64,000 nt of DNA, taken from assembly GCF_000173655.1 (NCBI RefSeq), contig NZ_ABZU01000009.1, positions 1-64,000 on the forward strand, written 5' to 3'. The notes beneath the pieces are model-generated. The model was not told where the DNA came from and made no database searches. It was given only the letters and a program-made list of their open reading frames with translations. The DNA is from Corynebacterium amycolatum SK46. Its GTDB lineage: Bacteria > Actinomycetota > Actinomycetes > Mycobacteriales > Mycobacteriaceae. Every line of letters starts with the position of its first letter. Within the stretch, counting starts at the first letter, position 1. A program made the position numbers and the translations under genes. This document shows positions 44,530 to 53,041 of this stretch, piece by piece.

Positions 44530-45693
44530 ATGCCCGCCGCACCCGCTGTCGTAAACGACGTCTTCGATGCCGTCGGTTCTAATGCTTCAGTTGCATACGC
44601 CCCGGGTTCCATCAACCTGTTGGGTGAGGACTGCGCGTCCTCCGGCGGCATCCTCCTAGCCACCGCCATTCCGGCCTATGCCGCGGTCGGTATCGAGGAA
44701 ATCGACGAGCAGCAGCTCGTTGTCGTGTACAAGCGCGAAACTACCAAGATGGATTTCCCGGATAGCGTCCCCGCCGCTTTTTCTCAGGTGCCGACCGCTG
44801 TCGCGGCTGCCATCGTCGCATTGCAGCACTCGCTGCATCTCGTTCCGCGCAATAGCAACGGCCTGAAGGTCACCATTGCTTCCACTATCGCGCCAGGTCG
44901 CGGTTTTGGAGAGATTCCGGCAATTCAGTGTGCTCTCGCGCTGGCTCTCAATGCGCGTTTTGGCGACCGCGATGATGTGCCCACCCGCACGCGTATTGCC
45001 ACCGCTCTCCACGAGACCATGGTGCAGATCAAGGGGCAGTCGTGGCCGCTGTACCCCTACACCACGGCACTGCGCAGCCGCCCGGACAGCCTACTGTGCA
45101 TCAACCACTCGGATGAGGCAGTCACGCAGACGGCGTTCCCGCAGTCGTTGGCGCTGACTGTCGCTTACTCCCCCGATGTCACCGGCGGTTCGCCCGACGA
45201 GGAGCGCTACGAGTTCTTCCAGCAAGCCTGCGCCGCTTTTGGCGTGCCGACTCTCGCTAGCCTGCCCGACTCACAGGAGCGGGTCGCGGACTGGGTGCGT
45301 GCTCGTCACGAGGTGCACCCGGACGACGAAGACATCCCTACCATCGGCCGTGCCATTCAGTGGCTCGACGACGCCGACGCATCCTCCGACCGCGCCCGCG
45401 CAGTCATCGGCCACATCCGTCACAGCGATATTCAAGCAGCCATCGCGGGGGTTTCGCGCGACGTCAGTGAACGTGGCTCCGCGCCGTCGGCAAGCTCTGT
45501 GCTGGGGCAGATTGCCGAGCTGACCGACACCATCGACTGCGAGAAGATCGCCCGTTGTGCGCCATGCCCGGGTGCGTCGCTTGTAATGTGGTCCCACGTC
45601 GACGACGCCGATCGGATTGCCTCCGCGCTTAACGACGGAGGTTCCGAGACCATCCGCGTGGAGAACACCTCGGCCGGCGCGGTGGTCGAGTAA
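44530..45693 (+). CDS. galactokinase-like GHMP-family protein with degenerate motifs
   Basis: The 387-residue protein has the N-terminal GHMP block VAYAPGSINLLGEDCASSGGILLATAIP, which in galactokinase is APGRVNLIGEHTDYNxG. The usual arginine and the His-Thr-Asp after the Glu are replaced. The second block, where the ATP loop PxGxGLSSSAA is expected, reads TIAPGRGFGEIPAIQCALAL, so the serine-rich loop is lost. It may be a pseudoenzyme or act on another substrate. ATG 44530 has GGAGAGG eight bases upstream; ATG 44500 is the alternative. It is convergent with rnpB. Confidence 0.8.
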   Translation: MPAAPAVVNDVFDAVGSNASVAYAPGSINLLGEDCASSGGILLATAIPAYAAVGIEEIDEQQLVVVYKRETTKMDFPDSVPAAFSQVPTAVAAAIVALQHSLHLVPRNSNGLKVTIASTIAPGRGFGEIPAIQCALALALNARFGDRDDVPTRTRIATALHETMVQIKGQSWPLYPYTTALRSRPDSLLCINHSDEAVTQTAFPQSLALTVAYSPDVTGGSPDEERYEFFQQACAAFGVPTLASLPDSQERVADWVRARHEVHPDDEDIPTIGRAIQWLDDADASSDRARAVIGHIRHSDIQAAIAGVSRDVSERGSAPSASSVLGQIAELTDTIDCEKIARCAPCPGASLVMWSHVDDADRIASALNDGGSETIRVENTSAGAVVE

Positions 45694-45708
45694 AAAAGCT
45701 TATGTGAA

Positions 45709-46175
45709 CGAGTCGGCCTATGAGCCGGATTCTGTCCCTCGGCGCTCCTTTCGGAAAGCGCCGGGTGGCGATCATCCATCTCGGTCTGCCATTGCTGACA
45801 GCCTGAAGCAGCACACCCGCGAGTATCGGACGGGCAGCCCTCAAACACTCGCGCACGCGCACGACGAAGCATGCGCGATTTTGCCTTGCTCCTGGTGGGG
45901 TTTACCTAGCCGGGGCAATCACTTGCCCCGCTGGTGCGCTCTTACCGCACCTTTTCACCCTCACCGGATCTCCACAGCTTTACGTCGAAGACTTCGGCTG
46001 TGGGCCCGGCGGTCTATTTTCTGTGGCACTATTCCCGCAGGTCACCCTGGGTTGCTGTTAGCAACCACCATGCCCAGTGGAGTCCGGACTTTCCTCGACA
46101 GCGGCCTGGACACACTCTGTAAAAGAGGCGTCCGGTTCCGTTAACTGCCGCGATCACCCGGCCGGCTCGCTCGAA
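45709..46175 (-). ncRNA. rnpB: RNase P RNA, class A
   Basis: Read on the minus strand, the gene has the 5' stem GAGCCGGCCGGGTGATCGCGG, then GAGGAAAGTCCGGACTCCAC, ACAGAAAATAGACCGCC, GGCACGGTG-like segments and the 3' end AGAATCCGGCTCATAGGCCGACT. These are hallmark P RNA blocks (P4 and end pairing). Ends are estimated to within a few bases. It removes 5' leaders of tRNAs. The minus-strand promoter is TTGAAT (46202-46207) with TACACT (46181-46186). Confidence 0.95.
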
Positions 46176-46180
46176 TGGTT

Positions 46181-46207
46181 AGTGTACCCGCCACAACCGC
46201 AATTCAA
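46181..46207 (-). promoter_or_regulatory. rnpB promoter
   Basis: Minus-strand TTGAAT at 46202-46207 and TACACT at 46181-46186 are separated by 15-16 bp and place the transcript start at about 46174, agreeing with the RNA 5' end. Confidence 0.5.
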
Positions 46208-46228
46208 ATAACCCGCCGTGCCCAGCTG

Positions 46229-46918
46229 CTAACCACGCAGGTAGCTGGTGTCGTTAATCAGTCGCACTGATGTCGGCCCATCTGCGTAGAACTCCGCGAT
46301 GGAGAGGCTCGCCAGGTCCAGGTGCAGGCGGGTGAAGATTTCAAAGCCACAGCCGAGCCCCTGGCGCAGCAACGACTTGATTGGCGTGACATGGCTGACT
46401 ACCAGCACATCCGAGGCGCCGAATTGTTGAGCGATGCGCTCACGCGCGGCGCTCACTCGGCTATCGACCGTGCGGAAATCCTCCCCCTCCGGCGGCGCCA
46501 CGGTCGGGTCCGCAAGCCAGGAACTGTGCCGCTCAGGGGTGGCGTTGTGCGCCTCGGAGAAAGTCATGCCCTCCCACTGCCCAAAGTCGGTCTCACGCAG
46601 ATCCTCTTCAACGTGGATGTCCAGGCCGAGCGCTTTGGCTGCCGCCTCTGCGGTCTGCTGTGCACGACGCTGTGGAGAGGCCACAATCGCCGAGAAACTC
46701 AGGTTGCCGCTATCGACCAGCGCCGCCAAGTGACGTGCCGCCGCTTCCGCTTGCTGCCTGCCCACCTCTGTCAGGTCGGGGTTCGAACGGCTTCCCGAGT
46801 ACTCCCGGCGAATCGACATTGGCGACTGCCCATGGCGCAGCAGCACCAGCCGCGTAGGATCCGTAGTCGCACCCGTCCAGCCCGGCGCGCTATCGCGCTT
46901 GTCTGCAGCCTGCCTCAT
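46229..46918 (-). CDS. histidine phosphatase (phosphoglycerate mutase-like)
   Basis: The 229-residue protein has RLVLLRHGQSPMS with the catalytic histidine (RHG), the RAQQTAEAAAKAL helix, the glutamate segment EEDLRETDFGQWEG and the second histidine in VVSHVTPIK. Such proteins are cytosolic phosphatases (CobC/GpmB-like). In mycobacteria the same place holds a fused RNase H-phosphatase (Rv2228c); here only the phosphatase half is present. ATG 46918 directly follows the stop of the zinc-ribbon gene, so the two are translationally coupled. Confidence 0.9.
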   Translation of the reverse strand: MRQAADKRDSAPGWTGATTDPTRLVLLRHGQSPMSIRREYSGSRSNPDLTEVGRQQAEAAARHLAALVDSGNLSFSAIVASPQRRAQQTAEAAAKALGLDIHVEEDLRETDFGQWEGMTFSEAHNATPERHSSWLADPTVAPPEGEDFRTVDSRVSAARERIAQQFGASDVLVVSHVTPIKSLLRQGLGCGFEIFTRLHLDLASLSIAEFYADGPTSVRLINDTSYLRG

Positions 46919-47662
46919 TTACTTGCCTTTCACCTCTCCCAGCGTTTCCGCACGCACGATCATCGCGCCACATTCAGGACAAAACGTCACTTCCTCCGGC
47001 GCGAGCGTGGTGAATTCATGCACGGTTCCGACATCGAGCTCCATGAAGCAGGAACCGCAGGTGCGTCCGTTCAAGCGTGCAACGGGGATGCCGTTAGCAA
47101 GCGCTAGACGACGATAAAGCTTGGCTGCTGAACCATCAATGAGTTTGTCAGCCTCTTCGATTCGGGTCTCAGCGATGGAAATACGCACAATGATGTCAAC
47201 CTCGGCGTCGTTAAGCCTTTGCTTGGCAGCGACGATGTCATCGTGCGCCTCGTCGGCGTCATATTCGTGCTCAGCGTCAACCTGATAGGCCTCCTGCATG
47301 CGCTCATACTGCTGGAGTTCCTGTTCAGCGCGTTCGCGGCGGCGCTTGGTGGAGCGCAGGTCGTGCTCGAGGTCACGGCGCGTGGATGCGTCTTCTGCGG
47401 CGCCGAGCGACAGACGGTCAGCCTTTTCGCGGGCCTTCAGCTTGTTGATGTCTGATTCCAGCTTGGCAATATCGCGGCCGATATCGGAGGCGCTGAGTTT
47501 GGAGCGCGCTGCCTCACTGGCCTGACGGCTGTGCTTTTTTCGCAGCTCCTGCAACTCGGCACGCTCGGGCAGAACGTTCTGGCGGGCGGTGAGCCCATCC
47601 AACAGAGTTTGGTTTTCCGCCTTTTCCAACATCGCCACTTGGATTTGTGGACTAAGCCTCAT
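46919..47662 (-). CDS. coiled-coil zinc-ribbon protein (Rv2229c-like)
   Basis: The 247-residue protein has a long N-terminal coiled coil (residues 15-170, charged Glu/Lys/Arg-rich) followed by a C-terminal CxxC zinc ribbon with CGSCFMELD and CPECGAMIV. It is a conserved family of unknown function, usually encoded next to a Nif3 gene as here. ATG 47662 (MRLSPQ) follows GGAAG; the open frame extends further upstream into nif3 but the homologous part begins here. The stop of nif3 is five bases upstream. Confidence 0.9.
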   Translation of the reverse strand: MRLSPQIQVAMLEKAENQTLLDGLTARQNVLPERAELQELRKKHSRQASEAARSKLSASDIGRDIAKLESDINKLKAREKADRLSLGAAEDASTRRDLEHDLRSTKRRRERAEQELQQYERMQEAYQVDAEHEYDADEAHDDIVAAKQRLNDAEVDIIVRISIAETRIEEADKLIDGSAAKLYRRLALANGIPVARLNGRTCGSCFMELDVGTVHEFTTLAPEEVTFCPECGAMIVRAETLGEVKGK

Positions 47663-47667
47663 GGTCT

Positions 47668-48855
47668 TCACTTCCTTGCCTGTGTCGACGATTCTGCCAC
47701 TGTCCAGGGATCGGTGCGCACCTCCAGGACCTCGGTCGCGACCCCGAGCCTCTCGGCCAGCATGTCTGCGGCCTGGTAGCACCAGGGGAACTCGCTGGCC
47801 CAGTGAGCCGTGTCCACCACGCAGAAGTCCGCGGTCCGCAGCGTCTCATCGACAGGATGATGCCGCAGGTCAGAGGTAACAAACGCATCGACACCCATTT
47901 TCGCCACAGTGTCCAGGAAAGAGTCGCCTGAACCAGATGCGACGGCAACCGTGCGAATCATCCGCTCCGGATCGCCTGCGCCACGCACGCCCCATGCCGT
48001 TGCGGGCAGGCGCTCAGCCACGCGGGCGACGAAATCCTTAAATGGCATCGGCGTATCCAGCGTGCCCACTCGCCCAATGCCCACGGCCTGCTGTGGATCC
48101 AAGCCGGTGGCCTGATTGTCCACGATGTCGAAGGCCGGCTCCTCATACGGATGCGCTGCAACGAGAGCCTTGACAATCGCCGCGCGCACGGCCCGTGGCG
48201 CGACCATCTCCAGGCGCACTTCCTCGACATACTCAACCTGGCCCTCGGCGCCGATGAAGGGATTTGCCCCGCTCAGCGGGCGGAACTGGCCGCGGCCGTT
48301 AATGCGAAACGCACAGCTGTCGTATTCGCCGATAGTGCCCGCGCCCGCCTCAAACATGGCTTGCGCGACCTTATCGACGTAATCTGCCGGAACCTTCACC
48401 GTCCAGGTATCCAAGCCGGGAGCCGGCTGCGGAGCTAGCGGCGCACCCGGTTCAACTCCGAGCACCGTGGCCAACTGGTCGTTGACACCCGGTCGTGCGC
48501 TGTCAGCGTTGGTGTGCGCCGCAAAGAGAGCCACACCTGCCCGAATCAGCTTATGAATAATCCGGCCCTTCGGTGTATCCGCCGCCACGGAATTCACACC
48601 GCGCAGAAGCAGCGGATGGTGCACAACGAGCATCTGAGCACCGGAAGCAATCGCGCGATCTGCGACCTCGTCAGTGCAGTCCAGCGCCAACGCGATGCGA
48701 CGCACCTCATCCTGCGGGTCACCACAGATCAGGCCAACTTTATCCCAGCTCTCCGCCAGTGCCGGTGGGTAGGCCGCATCCATCGCCGCACGCACGTCGG
48801 CAACGGTCACCACCGTGGTATTGCCCTCGGCACGGGTCTGCGCAGAGTCCGTCAT
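47668..48855 (-). CDS. Nif3/YbgI-family dinuclear metal-binding protein
   Basis: The 395-residue protein is a Nif3-type hydrolase-like fold. Metal ligands are visible in VVHHPLLL near residue 80, HTNADSARPG near 113, and DLRHH plus DTAHWASE near the C-terminus. A central insert domain (about residues 150-250) is present as in longer family members. Enzymatic activity is uncertain (GTP cyclohydrolase-like annotation is common). It is followed by zinc-ribbon and phosphatase genes in one operon, as in mycobacteria (Rv2230c). Confidence 0.92.
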   Translation of the reverse strand: MTDSAQTRAEGNTTVVTVADVRAAMDAAYPPALAESWDKVGLICGDPQDEVRRIALALDCTDEVADRAIASGAQMLVVHHPLLLRGVNSVAADTPKGRIIHKLIRAGVALFAAHTNADSARPGVNDQLATVLGVEPGAPLAPQPAPGLDTWTVKVPADYVDKVAQAMFEAGAGTIGEYDSCAFRINGRGQFRPLSGANPFIGAEGQVEYVEEVRLEMVAPRAVRAAIVKALVAAHPYEEPAFDIVDNQATGLDPQQAVGIGRVGTLDTPMPFKDFVARVAERLPATAWGVRGAGDPERMIRTVAVASGSGDSFLDTVAKMGVDAFVTSDLRHHPVDETLRTADFCVVDTAHWASEFPWCYQAADMLAERLGVATEVLEVRTDPWTVAESSTQARK

Positions 48856-48924
48856 ACATCCATCCCTTCAACATGCATTTCTCTCCAGCTTCTCCTCCAG
48901 CGTAGTGAACTCTGCCCCGCCCCA

Positions 48925-50058
48925 TCAGTTCTGCGACAGCAAATCCGCTACTTCCGCAATAAGCCGCCGCACACTCGCCTCGTCCCGCACAGCCAGCCGC
49001 CACCACGAACCGTCCAAACCGGCGAAGGTGTCGCAACGCCGCACGGCTACTCCGCGCGCAGCGAGCCGCTGCCTCAGACGCTCGTGCTTGACGACGTCAA
49101 CCTCCGCAGCGCCCGGACCATCATGCGTGCTCAGGGCAGCATCCGGACGTGCCAGCACAAAGGGAGCCTCGGAATCCAACACCTGCCAACCGGCGGCCAC
49201 TAACAGCTGTGTCATAGCCTCGCGCTGCTGGCCGATCTCAACACGGATTTGTGGCAACAGCTCTCCCTCGCGCCGAGCGATTGCCGCCATAGCGGTAAGT
49301 TGCAGCGTGCCCAGCGGCCAGTGCGGACGCAGTCGCGCCAACTTCGCCAGGAGCTCAGGGGTCCCCAGCGCGTAACCACAGCGCAGACCTGCGATTGCCC
49401 AGGTCTTAGTCATGCTGCGGAAAACGATGACATTTTCGGGGATGCTGTTCGCCTCCCCCGGCCTGCAATCGGCTAGCGAGCACCGCTGAATAATCCCACC
49501 ATCGGCGACATCCATAAACGCCTCATCCACGACCAGGATTCCACAATGGCTGGCGAGCCCCCGCAGGTCATCCGCCGAATGAGCAACGCCGGTGGGGTTG
49601 GTCGGATTGCCGATGATGACCATCCGACCGTCAAGCTGCTGGGAATGCGGGGAGGATACGTTCTCGTGGACGTCGGCAAGCGTAGGCCTGAGTGTGTACG
49701 GCGACGGCAGTACCAGCGAATCCACCTCGACTCCCGCGGCGCGGAATGCGGCTTCAGGTTCGGTGAACTGCGGCTGGACAATGATGGCGGGCAAGCCCAG
49801 GTGTGGCAAGAGCGAGAAGCCCTCAGCGACGCCGTGGAGAAGCAGTACCTCGTCGGCGCTGCGATTGTGGCCCGCGGCAATTGCGGCGCGGACGTCGGCA
49901 TCGAGCTGCTCAGACGGATACGCGGCAAGTTCTCCGAGGGAGGTGGCCAGCGAGTCCTGCAGCCACTGCGGTGTGGTGCCGTGAACATTGACGGCAAAGT
50001 CCAGGTCAGCGCCATGGGCAGCCTGGTCGCCGTGATAGCGCAGCGGGTCGTCTAACAT
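48925..50058 (-). CDS. cobC: CobC-like/Rv2231c-type PLP aminotransferase
   Basis: The 377-residue protein is a fold-type I PLP enzyme, related to histidinol-phosphate aminotransferase and CobC. The cofactor site is SMTKTWAIAGLRCGY with the lysine, and the NPTNPTGV turn and DEAF are present. In mycobacteria the CobC homologue (Rv2231c) sits before PtkA; here the gene lies divergently to the HAD gene with 35 bp between. A role in threonine-phosphate decarboxylation/aminopropanol supply for cobalamin is a guess; the rest of the cobalamin pathway is not in the window except CobD at 53 kb. Confidence 0.85.
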   Translation of the reverse strand: MLDDPLRYHGDQAAHGADLDFAVNVHGTTPQWLQDSLATSLGELAAYPSEQLDADVRAAIAAGHNRSADEVLLLHGVAEGFSLLPHLGLPAIIVQPQFTEPEAAFRAAGVEVDSLVLPSPYTLRPTLADVHENVSSPHSQQLDGRMVIIGNPTNPTGVAHSADDLRGLASHCGILVVDEAFMDVADGGIIQRCSLADCRPGEANSIPENVIVFRSMTKTWAIAGLRCGYALGTPELLAKLARLRPHWPLGTLQLTAMAAIARREGELLPQIRVEIGQQREAMTQLLVAAGWQVLDSEAPFVLARPDAALSTHDGPGAAEVDVVKHERLRQRLAARGVAVRRCDTFAGLDGSWWRLAVRDEASVRRLIAEVADLLSQN

Positions 50059-50080
50059 GCCATCCAGCCTAATGACCTTT

Positions 50081-50086
50081 TAGGAT
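50081..50086 (+). promoter_or_regulatory. -10 element of the HAD gene
   Basis: TAGGAT ends seven bases before ATG 50094. Confidence 0.5.
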
Positions 50087-50093
50087 GAACAAT

Positions 50094-50774
50094 ATGTCCA
50101 CTGGCCATCGCCCCACTGTCCTTATTGATGTCGACGGCACCATCGCCGATTCTCTCCCCGCAATCGCGCATGGATTCCGCCTTGCATTGGAGGCAATTGA
50201 CCACCCACTTCCGCCCGCGAGCTTTATCAACACGATCCCCGGCCCGCCAATGGTGGAGACACTCGCATCCCTCGGACTTTCCGACGAACAGGTCGACCGA
50301 GCCTTCGCTGTGTATATGGAGCATCAACACGCCGGTGCTTGGCAGCGTGCCAAGATGTTCCCCGGCTGGCCGGAGCTCCTGCGCGATTGGCGAGCAGCAG
50401 GCGTACAGCTAGCCACTGCGACTTCCAAGGGCGAGTACTTCGCCCGCAAGACCCTGGACAATTTCGGACTTCTCGATGCCTTTGACTTCATCGGCGCCGC
50501 CAGCGACGACGGCTCACGACAGACAAAGACCGAGGTCATTGAGTACACGCTCAAAGAGTTGGGCATTGAAACCGATGAAACAGTGCGCCCACTTGGTTCG
50601 GTCGTAATGGTCGGCGATCGCATCCATGATTTTGAGGGCGCCGCACAGTTCGGCATCCCCGCCATCGCTGTTAAATGGGGCTACGGCTCAGAATCTGAGT
50701 GGGCATCGGCAGCGGCGGTGGCGTCGTCGCCTGAGGACCTGAATCGAGTTGTCCGGGAAATGTTGTATCTTTAA
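50094..50774 (+). CDS. HAD-superfamily hydrolase (PtkA-like)
   Basis: The 226-residue protein has HAD motif I IDVDGTIADS (nucleophile Asp and +2 Asp), motif II ATATSK, the lysine region and motif IV VGDRIHDFEGA. In M. tuberculosis the homologous position (Rv2232) encodes PtkA, a HAD-type protein tyrosine kinase paired with the phosphatase PtpA; the next gene here is PtpA-like. Kinase activity is inferred only. Start ATG 50094 (leaderless); an ATG nine bases earlier overlaps the -10 element. Confidence 0.85.
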   Translation: MSTGHRPTVLIDVDGTIADSLPAIAHGFRLALEAIDHPLPPASFINTIPGPPMVETLASLGLSDEQVDRAFAVYMEHQHAGAWQRAKMFPGWPELLRDWRAAGVQLATATSKGEYFARKTLDNFGLLDAFDFIGAASDDGSRQTKTEVIEYTLKELGIETDETVRPLGSVVMVGDRIHDFEGAAQFGIPAIAVKWGYGSESEWASAAAVASSPEDLNRVVREMLYL

Positions 50775-50842
50775 GACTCGTCAACGAATAGTGACAATCC
50801 TATTTTTATTTTCCGAGAAGTTTGGTTTTGCCTATTATGCTT

Positions 50843-51346
50843 ATGAACTCGTCGCATCGTACTGAGTCCGTGTACGTCGTGTTTGTCTGCTCCGGAAATA
50901 TCTGCCGCTCCCCCATGGCTGAAATCATCGTCCGTGACGCAGTTGAAGCCAATGCGCTTGCCGACGATGTCCTGCTCGCCTCCTGCGGAATCGGCGGCTG
51001 GCATGTCGGCGAACCCGCCGACGAGCGGGCACAAGCCGAGCTGGAAAATGCTGGCTATGATCCGAACCACACCGCGGCACAGCTGGGCGATGAACACATG
51101 GATGCAACGCTTTTCATCGCCATGGATGAATCGCACATCAATGGTCTACTCCGCGCTGGCGTGCCAAAAGAAAAGATTCGCCTGATGCGTTCCTTCGACC
51201 CGGCATCCCCGAAAGGCGCCGTCGTGGCCGATCCTTACTACGGAGGCCCGGAGGGATTCGTCCGAACTAGAAACGAAATTGAGGCCGCGACGCCGGGTAT
51301 CATCGCATGGTTGCGTGAGACTCTGGCGCTGGCCTCTGAGCGTTAA
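50843..51346 (+). CDS. ptpA: low-molecular-weight protein tyrosine phosphatase
   Basis: The P-loop VCSGNICRSPMAE carries the catalytic Cys and Arg of the CX5R motif; the general acid is in DPYYGG near residue 130. The roughly 167-residue protein is of normal LMW-PTP length. It should dephosphorylate phosphotyrosine or related substrates and likely works with the upstream HAD gene. The start is uncertain: in-frame ATG at 50837 and 50843, close to a TATTAT element. Its stop overlaps the convergent GtrA stop. Confidence 0.92.
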   Translation: MNSSHRTESVYVVFVCSGNICRSPMAEIIVRDAVEANALADDVLLASCGIGGWHVGEPADERAQAELENAGYDPNHTAAQLGDEHMDATLFIAMDESHINGLLRAGVPKEKIRLMRSFDPASPKGAVVADPYYGGPEGFVRTRNEIEAATPGIIAWLRETLALASER

Positions 51347-51918
51347 GGCTTCAAAACAACCTTTTCTTTATTGGCATTGCCGCGGTTTCGGAACGCCCAG
51401 ATTTTATTCAAGATGAAGTTAGCGGGCGTGCCCAAGATGACACCGATGAGGTTTGCCCAGTAGAGGCGGTTCCTCAAACCGGTGGAATCATCGAAAATGT
51501 CCATCGGCAATGCCAGCGGCGAGGTGGGGTTAGTCAGCAGCGTGATGACAATCAGGTTTACGATCAGCGCTGAAACACCGGCAAATAGGAACGGGAAGAA
51601 CTGCCTAAACCAATTCGGGCGATTGTCAGTTCGGAAGGTCCAGGACCGATTGAGCTGGAAGTTCCAGATGTTAGCCACGACAAACGCCAGGGTTGCGTAG
51701 ACGTGGGAATAACGGATATTCCACCGTGTCCCGAACAAGTTCATAAACACATCGTGCTCATTGATGTCCAGACTGAGACCCAACTTGCGGGCAATAATCA
51801 CGACAATCAGGTTGACAACCACACCTGTGCCGCCGACAAGACCGAACTTAATGAACTGGCGCGAGACTGTGCTGAAGCGGCGTGAAGGCGAAGAATTCGC
51901 TGCTTGCGTGCCCACCAC
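51343..51918 (-). CDS. GtrA-family membrane protein
   Basis: The 191-residue protein has four hydrophobic helices in two pairs (FIKFGLVGGTGVVVNLIVVII; ATLAFVVANIWNFQLNRSWTF; FLFAGVSALIVNLIVITLL; ANLIGVILGTPANFILNKIW), typical of GtrA proteins that work in polysaccharide or lipid-linked sugar export across the membrane. GTG 51918 follows GAGAGG; a second GTG follows. Convergent with ptpA, overlapping by 4 bp at the stop codons. Partner glycosyltransferase genes are not adjacent. Confidence 0.88.
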   Translation of the reverse strand: MVGTQAANSSPSRRFSTVSRQFIKFGLVGGTGVVVNLIVVIIARKLGLSLDINEHDVFMNLFGTRWNIRYSHVYATLAFVVANIWNFQLNRSWTFRTDNRPNWFRQFFPFLFAGVSALIVNLIVITLLTNPTSPLALPMDIFDDSTGLRNRLYWANLIGVILGTPANFILNKIWAFRNRGNANKEKVVLKP

Positions 51919-52054
51919 GACACCTCTCTTTCCATCTATCCCCGGGTAGATCCCCCGTCAAATACGCTCAAACAACTTTACCCGAAGTTCACTCAATCTC
52001 CGCACCGCCAACCACCAGCTGCTCTAGTGCCCTCCACGGCACCGGGTAAGCTCA

Positions 52055-53041
52055 ATGAATGTGTTTAAGAATGTGCGCCAGTTTCTGACCCCCGGATGGG
52101 TTCTCACTGCCATTGTCGCCATTGCGTTTTCCTATCTCGCATTTACTGTTCTGGCTCCGTGGCAGTTGGGTAAGAACACCGCGACGCAACATCGCAATCA
52201 GCAGCTTGAGCGCTCATTCGAGCTCGACCCCGTAGACGTCAATGAGCTAATGCCCAAGGGCAAAGGGTTCGTCGAGGGCAACGAATGGCGTCGCGTTACC
52301 GCCACCGGGTCCTTCCTGCCGGATACCCGCGTACTATTGCGTAACCGCCCGGTCAATGGCGCTCCTGCCGTCCAGGTACTCGATGTCTTCGTCGCTAACA
52401 ATGGCGAAAACTACCTGGTCAACCGCGGCTTTGTACGCCCGACAGACTCCAGCACCCCCAATGTTGAGCCAGCCCCGAAGGGCACCTTGACTATCTCGGC
52501 CTTTACCCGCCGAAACGAGATTCCCGCCGAGACCGCCCCAATCCCCGGCACCCCGCCGCAGGTCTACGGAATCAATACCAAGGAAGTGTCCGAGCTAGTC
52601 GACACCGAACTCAACCCCGATTGGCTTCAGCTCTCGGACAAATCCGATGCCGTCATCGAGGCCATTCCGCTGCCCACCCTGGAGTCCGGCCCCTACCTCT
52701 CCTACGGCATTCAGTGGATCTTCTTCGGCGCTCTCGTGCCACTGGCCGTCGTGTGGTTCATTCGCGCCGAGATTGTCGAGCGCAAACGCGACCGCGCGGA
52801 GCAGGAGGAAATGGAGAAGAACCTCCGCGATGCCGAAGCCGCGGAACCAGTAGATGACGCTGATGGCGCCGAGGACGCGGCACCCGAATCGGACGATGCC
52901 ACCACTCCCACTCCTCCGCAGGCTAAGCCCGAAGAGGATCGCGCCGCCGAGCTGCACCGTCAGCGCATGGCGCAGCGCTACGGCAACACTGGCCACCGCG
53001 CCGCAGGTTACCGCGACAACCGGTACGACGAACGATTCTAA
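52055..53041 (+). CDS. SURF1-family protein
   Basis: The 328-residue membrane protein has an N-terminal helix (TPGWVLTAIVAIAFSYLAF), the SURF1 blocks FCLGxWQ-like APWQLGKN, EWRRVTATGSF, LLRNRPVNGAPAVQVL and the NRGFVRP motif, and a C-terminal helix (YGIQWIFFGALVPLAVVWF), followed by a long Glu/Ala/Asp/Pro-rich charged tail. SURF1 proteins assist cytochrome c oxidase (aa3) assembly, probably heme a insertion. Start ATG 52055; TAAGCT lies close upstream. The 3' end overlaps cobD by 4 bp, convergent. Confidence 0.9.
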   Translation: MNVFKNVRQFLTPGWVLTAIVAIAFSYLAFTVLAPWQLGKNTATQHRNQQLERSFELDPVDVNELMPKGKGFVEGNEWRRVTATGSFLPDTRVLLRNRPVNGAPAVQVLDVFVANNGENYLVNRGFVRPTDSSTPNVEPAPKGTLTISAFTRRNEIPAETAPIPGTPPQVYGINTKEVSELVDTELNPDWLQLSDKSDAVIEAIPLPTLESGPYLSYGIQWIFFGALVPLAVVWFIRAEIVERKRDRAEQEEMEKNLRDAEAAEPVDDADGAEDAAPESDDATTPTPPQAKPEEDRAAELHRQRMAQRYGNTGHRAAGYRDNRYDERF

